A DNA stretch of 64,000 bases from Acidobacteriota bacterium (GTDB lineage Bacteria; Acidobacteriota; Thermoanaerobaculia; Multivoradales; J023): contig JAJCXR010000055.1 of the NCBI GenBank assembly GCA_029263315.1, positions 1 through 64,000 on the forward strand. The letters run 5' to 3'. This document shows positions 1 through 7,272 of this stretch, one piece after another. Both the position numbers and the translations under genes were made by a program. Position 1 is the first letter of the stretch; each line of letters starts with the position of its first letter. The notes under the pieces are model-generated. The model did not search any database. It was given only the letters and a program-made list of their open reading frames with translations, and was not told where the DNA came from.

Positions 1-543
1 GATCAAGATGCCAGGGAGCTTCTAAGCGGCGACATCACACCGCAGCAGTATTCCGGCCGCGTTAACGCTCGAGGTCAAGGTGCGTTGGTTGCGGTCGCCT
101 TAATGTCGCCGGTGGATGAGGTGTCGGTCGGGGCATTGGCCGTCGAAGCCGTCGCAGCGGCTGTCGGACGGTTGAGGATTGCGGGTAGAATAGGTGGCTT
201 CCTCAAAAAGCTGTTCGGTAAGGCGGACGACGGCGTGGGAAAAGTTGATGGGGTGGCAGAGGTTGTCGAGGCCGCAGGGGCGGGAAGACGGGGCGCCAAA
301 AAGCTAAGACCGGACCCAAACGCTGCGGGGCCGCACTCGACGTTCAAGAGGGATTCAACGAATGGGGAGGTGACCGGCCACGCTGAGTGGCAGCCCAACC
401 CGAGGAATCCTTCAGGCTTCGACCAAGCCAAGCGGGTAGACACGCAATATGCAAATCCGCATTCGCACGGGGGTGTCTCTACGCCTCACACGCATACGGA
501 AGGTGGTGTGCGTCCCTCTACTCCAGACGAGTTGCCCCGATGA
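1..543 (+). CDS. C-terminal end of an Rhs/polymorphic toxin (5' end outside window)
   Basis: The frame is open from base 1, so the 181 visible codons are the tail of a larger protein and not a short gene; the TTG at 85 is only an internal codon. After a small-residue and Ala-rich stretch typical of the region before a toxin domain, the last 70 residues carry HSTFKRD, GEVTGHAEWQPNPRNPSGF, KRVD, a HSHGGVSTPHTH histidine cluster and a GVRPSTPDELP end. From memory this matches the polymorphic toxin type 24 class found at the ends of Rhs proteins; I could not search. The next gene overlaps by four bases (ATGA), the usual toxin-immunity layout. The toxin activity and the secretion route cannot be read from this fragment. 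Confidence 0.72.
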   Translation, partial: DQDARELLSGDITPQQYSGRVNARGQGALVAVALMSPVDEVSVGALAVEAVAAAVGRLRIAGRIGGFLKKLFGKADDGVGKVDGVAEVVEAAGAGRRGAKKLRPDPNAAGPHSTFKRDSTNGEVTGHAEWQPNPRNPSGFDQAKRVDTQYANPHSHGGVSTPHTHTEGGVRPSTPDELPR

Positions 544-938
544 CCGAGCACCATCGTGTTGCGATCGTGATTGATGAACACGCTAGCGTGTTGTTGCCAA
601 CTCTCGTCGACCGTTGCCACGTCTGGCTTGTTGATTCCGAGGAGAACACAAAGGCTGCTGAATACTACTGGGCACAGGCCAACACTTTAGAGGACGAGTT
701 GACCTGTGGGGTCACGACATTCGCTCGGCAGGCTGACTTGCCTGAGCAGTTGTTGGACATCGCGCTAGAGCTTGTCGAAGACCACCATGGCGAGTTTTCC
801 CACGATCCATCAGTGGATGAGGTATTGGTCATCGGGGCCAAGTCGACTGATGCAGTGCTCGCCGTGCTACGGGGCTGGGGGTACACGGAGATTCGGTCTG
901 AGGCCGAAGGACTGGTGGCTCGGAGAATACGGGAATGA
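540..938 (+). CDS. Candidate immunity protein for the upstream toxin
   Basis: 132 residues starting at the ATG that overlaps the toxin stop codon (ATGA). An open frame continues upstream to 387, but that part lies inside the toxin gene. The protein is acidic (many Asp/Glu), soluble, and has no signal peptide or membrane segment. It begins MTEHHRVAIVIDEHA and has VLVIGAKSTDAVLAVLRGWG in the second half. I do not recognise a named family. The assignment as an immunity protein rests on position, translational coupling, small size and acidic composition, all typical of cognate immunity genes. It could instead be an orphan immunity gene left by toxin swapping. Confidence 0.6.
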   Translation: MTEHHRVAIVIDEHASVLLPTLVDRCHVWLVDSEENTKAAEYYWAQANTLEDELTCGVTTFARQADLPEQLLDIALELVEDHHGEFSHDPSVDEVLVIGAKSTDAVLAVLRGWGYTEIRSEAEGLVARRIRE

Positions 939-1390
939 TTGCGGCAAGAAGCTCCAAGGAAAGAATACGCTTCAGAATTCACCTAGACACGGCGCCATTG
1001 GATCATTGAAGAGATCCTCAGGGTTGCCTTGAGTCGCTTTGCCTGGACTATATACCCCTAGAGGGAGAGCGGCAGCGGCCTCGCGAGGTGGAACATCTAG
1101 CGCTGCACTGGCTCCACGGTTTGGAGCTCTGCGTTGCCTATGGTGCTGCTCCAGACATGAACCGCCAACCTTTGACGGCAAACCCGATTGATTCCGGGCA
1201 TCTGACCCGGCAGACGTCAATACCGGCCAGAGGGAACACCGTGCGGCGTCCGGGGTGAAGGGGGGGCCATCGGATTGTGGGGGTTCGAGAGCTTTCAGGC
1301 AGCAGGCTCTAACATAGAGTGTGCTAGATGCTGAGCTGAGTCGGCAAACGTCTAGGAGACTAGCGGAGCCAGGAAACCAGGAGAAAGAAA
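939..1390. other. Intergenic region, no gene recognised
   Basis: About 450 bases with no convincing coding frame. A minus-strand open frame at 972-1220 is short and of no recognisable composition. No tRNA-like fold, terminator with a T-run or repeat family was seen. It may hold the 3' end of the toxin locus and the promoter of the DoxX-like gene. Confidence 0.5.
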
Positions 1391-1768
1391 ATGGAAGGTG
1401 TCTATCGCCAACGTATTTATCGTCTCAGCCGATTTGGTCTAGCAGCCATCTGGTTTTACCACGGGCTGGTGCCGAAGTTGTTGTTCGGCTCTGCCCAGGA
1501 GGTGGAGATGAATTCTGTGCTTCTGCCCTTCGTGGGGGAGCGCATGGCATTGGTGACGTCGGGCATCGCTGAGGTGGTCTTCGCCGTCGTGCTGCTGGTC
1601 TTCTTTCGCGCTCGATGGCCGTGCTATGTGACCATCCTCTTCGGGACGCTGGCGTCGGTGGCCATCCTCATCGCCCTGCCGCATCTGTATACCGAGGCGT
1701 TCAACCCCTTCTCGATCAACCTGTCGATCATCTTGTTGGCGATCATCAACCTCATGTCGGCGGAGTGA
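1391..1768 (+). CDS. DoxX-like small integral membrane protein
   Basis: 125 residues with about four hydrophobic segments (near 15-32, 50-72, 76-95 and 102-122) and little soluble sequence, as in the DoxX-like superfamily of small inner-membrane proteins. The start MEGVYRQRIYRLSRFGLAAIWFYHG has the Arg-rich head followed by a WFYHGLVPKL motif common in this group. The ATG at 1391 has a purine-rich ribosome site (AGGAGAAAG) 5-12 bases upstream. The molecular role of the family is poorly defined; redox and membrane-stress roles have been proposed for relatives. It is convergent with the cyanophycin operon, with 31 bases between the stop codons. Confidence 0.7.
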   Translation: MEGVYRQRIYRLSRFGLAAIWFYHGLVPKLLFGSAQEVEMNSVLLPFVGERMALVTSGIAEVVFAVVLLVFFRARWPCYVTILFGTLASVAILIALPHLYTEAFNPFSINLSIILLAIINLMSAE

Positions 1769-1799
1769 GATCGGCGGAGACCCCCTGGCCGGACGGTCC

Positions 1800-3545
1800 T
1801 CAGACGTCCGTGGGGGGATCCGCTCCGATGCCGTCGGTGGACGCGGGCAGCGCTTCGCCGGGGCGCCAGCCGGCGTCTTGCAGTTGGCGTAGCAAGTCCA
1901 GGACGTCCCCCCGTTGGGCATGGCTGAGCAAGAGGAGCAAGTCCCCCTCCTGGGCCCAGCGCAGGGCGTCACGGACTGCATCGATCTCGCTGGGGGCCTG
2001 TGTAACGACACCGTCCGGCGCGCCGAGGCGTTGCAGCTCGTCGGCCATGAGTCCCGTGACTTCGCCCACTTGGCGGCCGCGCAGGTGGTGACGTAACTCC
2101 TTGAGGATGATGCGGTCGGGACGGTAGCGCCACACCAGGCGGGGGAGCTGGCGAATCGCCTCTTCGTCCCGGTCTCCGGCCTGGCCGATGAGGATTGCGC
2201 AGCGTTTGGCGGGCAAGGCCGTCGCCATGTCGAGCAGCGCTTCGAGACCATGGGGATTGTGGGCGAAGTCGACGATGGCGGTGACGCCAGCGAAATCAAA
2301 GCGGTTGAGTCGCCCGGGGTTGGCGCGGTCTGAGGAGTCGAAGCTCTTGAGCCCCTGGACGATGGCTGCCGGTTCGAGGCCGAGCCTGATAGCCACGGCG
2401 ATGGCTCCCAGGGCGTTGGCGATGTTGTGACGGGCGGCGCCGCCGAAGGTCATGGGGACGTCGTCGACGGCGATCAAAGTCCGGCGTCCCCGCGGCTCGA
2501 TCCAGACCAGGTTCCCGTCGTCGAGGACGCAAGCCTCGGCCCCCGCAGCGACCAAAGGGGCAACGTTCTCGGGTGTCAAGCTGAACCAGGTGATCGGCTG
2601 TCGCTGCTGGGCGGCCCGGCGTTTCAGATTGTCGTCGTCGGCGTTGAGCACCAAGTGCTCGGCAGCCTGGGCGACGATGAGCTTGGTGTCCACCAATTCG
2701 TCGAGATCGTGGATGCCCCACTCACCGAGATGATCTTCCGCCACGTTGGTGATCAAAGCCACCTCGGCGCGCTCGACACCGAGGCCGCGCCGCAACATGC
2801 CGCCGCGGGCGGTTTCCAGGAGTCCGATGTCGACGCTGCGATGGCGCAGCACCCGCCGCGCCCCACCGGGACCGGAGTAGTCCCCTTCACCGATCTCAGT
2901 GTCCGCTACCCAACAGCCATCGGTGGACGACAGGCCAACTGTTTTGCCGGCGGCTTCTGCCATCTCCTTGAGCAGTCGGGCGGTGGTGGTTTTGCCATTG
3001 GTGCCGGTGATCAGGGCGATGGGAATATCGTGGATTTGGGACCAGTCGATGTCTCGAGGAGGCGAAATTTGCTGCGCCGGCCAGCTGCGGGAGCCACATC
3101 CCATGCCGACGGACACCTCGTCGTCGTCCCAGAGGTAGGCGACGGCGTGCTGGCGGGCGGCCAGTTGCAAGGCCAAGACGGCAGGGTTCTGCTCTTCGGC
3201 GATGGCCGTCCGGAGGCGTTGGGCAGCCGCTTCGAGGTCGCCGGGATCTTGGCCGGCAGCCACCGCCATGGTCGCTTCCCAGGCCCACTCGTTGACCTCG
3301 GTGGCGGCGTAGAGAGCGTCCACCGGGGCTCCGAGCCAGAGACTGAAGCCGCCATGGAAATGGCGTGCCACGAGCTCTTGATCGCCCCAACCCACCGCCT
3401 CGAGGATGCGCCGGGCCTGCTCCCGCCAGACCTGCACCCAACGGCCAGCGTCGTCACCCTCGTCGATGCCGATATCGAGCACTGCCCCCGCCCTGCGGGT
3501 CAGAATGTTGGGACCCGTCAAACGGCGGGAGTCGCGGGTTTCCAT
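1800..3545 (-). CDS. Stand-alone Mur ligase paralogue of cyanophycin synthetase
   Basis: 581 residues. The N-terminal 160 residues begin METRDSRRLTGPNILTRR. They are followed by a Mur ligase P-loop (ITGTNGKTTTARLL, about 175-190), the ETARGGML segment, a central Mur domain (NVAEDHLGEWGI) and the C-terminal Mur fold (VDFAHNPHGLEALLDMA, GQAGDRDEEAI). ETARGGML, the NV-x-x-DHLG element and the HNP element closely match the Mur half of the neighbouring cyanophycin synthetase, so the two look like paralogues. The ATP-grasp half is missing. It is the third gene of the operon, starting 28 bases after cphA ends. Mur ligases form peptide bonds by acyl-phosphate chemistry, so the predicted job is ATP-dependent ligation of an amino acid or dipeptide in cyanophycin metabolism. 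The substrate is unknown. Confidence 0.8.
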   Translation of the reverse strand: METRDSRRLTGPNILTRRAGAVLDIGIDEGDDAGRWVQVWREQARRILEAVGWGDQELVARHFHGGFSLWLGAPVDALYAATEVNEWAWEATMAVAAGQDPGDLEAAAQRLRTAIAEEQNPAVLALQLAARQHAVAYLWDDDEVSVGMGCGSRSWPAQQISPPRDIDWSQIHDIPIALITGTNGKTTTARLLKEMAEAAGKTVGLSSTDGCWVADTEIGEGDYSGPGGARRVLRHRSVDIGLLETARGGMLRRGLGVERAEVALITNVAEDHLGEWGIHDLDELVDTKLIVAQAAEHLVLNADDDNLKRRAAQQRQPITWFSLTPENVAPLVAAGAEACVLDDGNLVWIEPRGRRTLIAVDDVPMTFGGAARHNIANALGAIAVAIRLGLEPAAIVQGLKSFDSSDRANPGRLNRFDFAGVTAIVDFAHNPHGLEALLDMATALPAKRCAILIGQAGDRDEEAIRQLPRLVWRYRPDRIILKELRHHLRGRQVGEVTGLMADELQRLGAPDGVVTQAPSEIDAVRDALRWAQEGDLLLLLSHAQRGDVLDLLRQLQDAGWRPGEALPASTDGIGADPPTDV

Positions 3546-3573
3546 GGCTCGCTACACCCTTCGTCCGAGGCTG

Positions 3574-6354
3574 TCAGTCGTCTGTTTCACGGGCCAATCG
3601 CACGCCGCGCTCGTCGCGGATGAGGTCCATGTCGTCGCCGAGATCGAAATGGGGTAGATCGTCGAGCTCGACTTTCATCGGCGCCGGCGAGGGCTCCACT
3701 TGGGCTTCCACCGATGGCGAGAACTCTGTCACTTGCTTCCAACTGCGGGCGATGGCGTCGACGAAGAGCAACAGGGTATCCCCCTGCTGGGCCATGTGGA
3801 GAATAGCTTGCACGGCGGCTTGTTCGTCGGGAATGATCTGGATCTGCTCTTCGGCGACACCGCAGGCCCGCAGCTCATCGGCCATCATCTGGGGGACTTC
3901 GTTGGGGCTGCGGCCGCGCAGGGAATCGTCTCGGCGGCAGACGTAGTGATCGAATTTGCCGGCGCACAGGCTGGCCATTTCGCGAATGTCCTCGTCGCGA
4001 CGATCTCCGGGGCCCGCCAGCATAACCAGACGACGGCCCTCGACCTCGAGCCGTTGGGTAAGGTCCACCATGGCGCCCACGGCAGACGGGTTGTGCCCAT
4101 AGTCGAGAATCACCTTGAAGGGGTGCTCGTCGAAGATGTTCATGCGTCCGGGGGCTTGAAAGAAGGTGGTATCGAAAGTGCGCAGGCCGTGGCGGATGTC
4201 TTCCAGACGTACCTCCATGCTGTAGGCGACACCCGCCGCGAACATGGCGTTTTGTACGTTGTGCATGGCGCGTCCTTCGAGGGTGGCCGGGATCAGGTGA
4301 GTCCACAGCAGTGGAATGTGCGAGCCATGATCATAGACGGTGATCATGTGGCCGTTGATCCCCTCCTCGAGCACCAAGGCACGGCCGCCGGAGCGGATGT
4401 GCTCACGTACCAGTGGATGTTTGGGCGACATGGTGACGTAACAGAGATGCTCGGCGCGCGCGTAGTCGGCCATGCGCAGGCAAAGGGGGTCGTCGGCGTT
4501 GAGCACCGCCGTGTCGCGGGCGATTTCGACGACGATGCGTTTGACCTCCGCCAGCTGCTCCAAGGTGTCGACGCCCCGCAAGCCGAGATGATCGGCCTGC
4601 ACGTTGAGCACCGCCCCGACGTTGGCGCGACGATAACCCATACCCCGCTTGAGCATGCCGCCACGGGCCGTCTCCAAGACCGCGACGTCGACTTCCGGAT
4701 CCCGCAGCACCATGCGTGCCGCCACCGGTCCGGTCATATCGCCCTCGACGGTGAGGCGACCGTCGATGTAGACGCCGTCGGACGTCGCAACCCCCGGCTT
4801 ATGGCCAGCCATCTTGAAGATGTGGGCCACCATACGGGTGGTGGTGGTCTTGCCGTTGGTGCCGGTGATGGCGGCGATGGGAATGCGGCTCGGGCTGCCC
4901 TGGGGGAAAAGCATTTCGATCACCGGGCCGGCGGCGTCCCGTGACTGGCCTTCGCTCGGTGCGACGTGCATGCGAAAGCCGGGTGCCGCATTGACTTCGC
5001 AAATGGCGCCGCCGGTCTCCCGATAGGACTTGGAGATATCCTCGGTGAGGAAGTCGATACCGGCGACATCGAGACCGATGGCTTTGGCGGCCCGTTGTGC
5101 CATCTCCCGGTTGTCGGGGTGGATGATGCCGGTGACGTCCACCGCCGTGCCGCCGGTGGACAGGTTGCCGGTGGAGCGCAGGAATACCACCTCGTCGGCC
5201 GTCGGCACGCTGCTGGAGTCATAACCCTTCTGGGCCAGCAAGCGCTCCGCCTGGTGATCGAGCTCCAAACGGGTCAGCACTTTCTCGTGGCCGATACCGC
5301 GTCGGGGGTCGCTGTTGACCTCGTCCATCAGCACTTGCACGGTCTTCTTGCCGTCGCCGACGATGTGACCGGGCACCCGCTTGGAAGCGGCCACCAGCTG
5401 ACCATCGACCACCAGCAAGCGGTGGTCGAGGCCGCTGATGAAGCTTTCGACGAGCACGGCCCGACTGTGCTTGCCGGCCTGCTCAAAAGCCAAGCGGACC
5501 GCTTCCGGGTCCTTGAGATTGATCGAAACACCACGGCCGTGATTGGCGTTGAGGGGTTTCACCACCACCGGATAGCCGATGCGACCCGCCGCCCGAACGG
5601 CTTCGTTGTCGCTGTAGACCAGGCGCTGGCGGGGGACCGGTAGACCCAGATCTCCCAAGATATTATGGGTTTCCTCTTTGTCGGAGGCCACCTCGACGGC
5701 AATGTTGCGGGTTTCGCTGGTCACCGTGGCTTGAATGCGCTTGCCGTAGATACCGTGACCCAATTGCACCAAACTGTAGCGGTTGAGGCGCAACCAGGGG
5801 ATGTCCCGCTCCTCGGCGGCTTTGACCAGGGAGGCGGTGCTCGGTCCCAAGGCGCGGCGTTGGGCATAGCGGATGTAGCTGTCCCGTTCGCTGTCGAAGT
5901 CGAAATCGGCGCCTGCTTCTTTGGGTCTCAGCTCTTCGGGGAGCAGATGATGCAGCAACTGGACGGCCAGCTTGCTGGCCGCCAAGCCCACCTCCTCCTG
6001 CTCGTATTCGAAGACCACTTCGTACTGGCCTTCTTGGCCGTTGCCGCGGGTCTTGCCGAAGGTGACCTCCGCGCCGGCGACATTCTGCAGCTCGATGGCC
6101 ACATGCTCCAGAATGTGGCCTAGCCACGTGCCTCCGTCCTCGCGCAGGCGGCGGACGAATCCTCCCGGCTCGCCGTAGGAGCACCCGTGCTCACGGAGAC
6201 CGGGCAGGGTGTCGAGCAGAGCCTGGATGAAGGGTTCTCCCAGCTTCCCGGAGGGCCAAGCTTCGAGCTCGCCGAGGTCGACGGTCAAGCGGATCACCGG
6301 GAAGAGGGCATAGATGCTGGGGCCGATGTATACCGATTTGTCGACGATTCTCAT
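3574..6354 (-). CDS. cphA: Cyanophycin synthetase
   Basis: 926 residues, close to the usual 870-920. Domain order fits CphA: an N-terminal domain (1-160; SVYIGPSIYA, GTWLGHILEHVAIELQN), an ATP-grasp domain (about 215-480; VVVKPLNANHGRGVSINL, VLVESFISGLDHRLLVV), then a Mur ligase domain with P-loop ITGTNGKTTTTRMV near 495-507, ETARGGMLKRGMG, and LDYGHNPSAVGAM. The ATP-grasp half adds Asp to the C-terminus and the Mur half adds Arg to its side chain, building the multi-L-Arg-poly-Asp reserve polymer in the cytoplasm. The start ATG overlaps the stop of the cyanophycinase gene by four bases (TCAT on the plus strand), so the two are translationally coupled. Confidence 0.95.
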   Translation of the reverse strand: MRIVDKSVYIGPSIYALFPVIRLTVDLGELEAWPSGKLGEPFIQALLDTLPGLREHGCSYGEPGGFVRRLREDGGTWLGHILEHVAIELQNVAGAEVTFGKTRGNGQEGQYEVVFEYEQEEVGLAASKLAVQLLHHLLPEELRPKEAGADFDFDSERDSYIRYAQRRALGPSTASLVKAAEERDIPWLRLNRYSLVQLGHGIYGKRIQATVTSETRNIAVEVASDKEETHNILGDLGLPVPRQRLVYSDNEAVRAAGRIGYPVVVKPLNANHGRGVSINLKDPEAVRLAFEQAGKHSRAVLVESFISGLDHRLLVVDGQLVAASKRVPGHIVGDGKKTVQVLMDEVNSDPRRGIGHEKVLTRLELDHQAERLLAQKGYDSSSVPTADEVVFLRSTGNLSTGGTAVDVTGIIHPDNREMAQRAAKAIGLDVAGIDFLTEDISKSYRETGGAICEVNAAPGFRMHVAPSEGQSRDAAGPVIEMLFPQGSPSRIPIAAITGTNGKTTTTRMVAHIFKMAGHKPGVATSDGVYIDGRLTVEGDMTGPVAARMVLRDPEVDVAVLETARGGMLKRGMGYRRANVGAVLNVQADHLGLRGVDTLEQLAEVKRIVVEIARDTAVLNADDPLCLRMADYARAEHLCYVTMSPKHPLVREHIRSGGRALVLEEGINGHMITVYDHGSHIPLLWTHLIPATLEGRAMHNVQNAMFAAGVAYSMEVRLEDIRHGLRTFDTTFFQAPGRMNIFDEHPFKVILDYGHNPSAVGAMVDLTQRLEVEGRRLVMLAGPGDRRDEDIREMASLCAGKFDHYVCRRDDSLRGRSPNEVPQMMADELRACGVAEEQIQIIPDEQAAVQAILHMAQQGDTLLLFVDAIARSWKQVTEFSPSVEAQVEPSPAPMKVELDDLPHFDLGDDMDLIRDERGVRLARETDD

Positions 6355-7163
6355 GGGGCGTCTCCTCGGGAGGGCGCAAAGGCACGGCGGCTGGGAATGT
6401 CGTAGGTGGCACCCTGGATCAGCACATGCAGCCTGAGGTTGAGCACACAGACGGGGTCGTGGGGACGAGCCGAGTCCATGGACGAGAAGTCGATATCGGA
6501 CGGATCGACGATGGTGATGGCGCCGCTGCCAACGACCTCCAAGGAATCGTCTGCCGCAATGAAAGCGGCGGTGTCTTCATCGAGACCGATGCCGATGGGT
6601 CGAGGGTTGTAGGTCAGGGCGGTGATCAGGCGTCCCAGGCGACCCCGCTGCCGGAAGTGCTGGTCGACGATGGCCAGCTGGGTGAGGCCGAGGCCGGGGG
6701 CCAAGGTCACCATGTCGCTGCGCGGCGTCGAGCCCTCATCGCCGAAAGCGATCATGTGCTCGGACATGAAAGCGGCGCCCGCGGAGGTGCCGGCGATGTG
6801 CAATCCAGCGGCATTCCGTCGGCGCAGCAACTCGGCCACCGGAGTGCCACCGATGGTGGTGGAGAGGCGCAGCTGGTTGCCGCCGGTCATGAAGACGCCA
6901 TCGACGGACTCCAGCTTTTTCAACCAGTCGTCACGCTGACAATCGGCGCGCTCTAGAAAAGGTAGGGAGACGGCCTCCTTGACCCCCAAGTCGCCGAAGA
7001 TGGCCTCATAGCGAGGTCCGGTGTCGGCGAGTTGGGAGGCGGTGGGGATCACCGCGATGCGGGCCTCAGGGCCGCCGCAGAGGGCGACAAAACGGCGCAG
7101 CACCCCTCGGTCGCGAATCTTCTGCTCGGCGCCTCCAATGGGAATGATGTAACCACGGCTCAC
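6351..7163 (-). CDS. cphB: Cyanophycinase (serine peptidase of the polymer)
   Basis: 270 residues when started at the GTG at 7163, which has a strong ribosome site (GGAGGAAA, spacing about 8). A longer frame upstream to 7328 adds a poorly conserved leader made of repeats and is rejected. The protein begins MSRGYIIPIGGAEQK and carries the peptidase S51 signatures FMTGGNQ (about 91-97) and AGTSAGAAF with the nucleophile Ser near 127. Cyanophycinase releases beta-Asp-Arg dipeptides. There is no signal peptide, so it should act in the cytoplasm on stored polymer. It is first in the operon, directly before the synthetase, so synthesis and mobilisation would be made from one message. Confidence 0.92.
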   Translation of the reverse strand: MSRGYIIPIGGAEQKIRDRGVLRRFVALCGGPEARIAVIPTASQLADTGPRYEAIFGDLGVKEAVSLPFLERADCQRDDWLKKLESVDGVFMTGGNQLRLSTTIGGTPVAELLRRRNAAGLHIAGTSAGAAFMSEHMIAFGDEGSTPRSDMVTLAPGLGLTQLAIVDQHFRQRGRLGRLITALTYNPRPIGIGLDEDTAAFIAADDSLEVVGSGAITIVDPSDIDFSSMDSARPHDPVCVLNLRLHVLIQGATYDIPSRRAFAPSRGDAP

Positions 7164-7208
7164 GCTATTAATTTCCTCCGGTGATCTGTCGGTAGATTTC
7201 GGGCGGTA

Positions 7209-7235
7209 GACTTCTGTCAGTTGACTTCTGTCAGT
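7209..7235. repeat. Two 13-bp direct repeats upstream of cphB
   Basis: GACTTCTGTCAGT occurs at 7209-7221 and again at 7223-7235, 14 bases apart. This is 46 bases and more upstream of the cyanophycinase start, between it and the end of the ankyrin gene. A related half (TCTGTCGGTAGA) lies just downstream. It could be a regulator-binding array or simple slippage; nothing shows which. Confidence 0.45.
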
Positions 7236-7272
7236 AGGTTCTACAGTTGATGATCGGTGGTAGGCGCAGGGC

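Noticed and set aside
972..1220. Minus-strand frame of 82 codons in the first gap
   Set aside because: No start signal, unusual composition and no family resemblance.
2427..3623. Plus-strand open frame of 398 codons inside the Mur ligase gene
   Set aside because: Composition is that of a GC-rich antisense shadow; the minus strand has complete Mur motifs.
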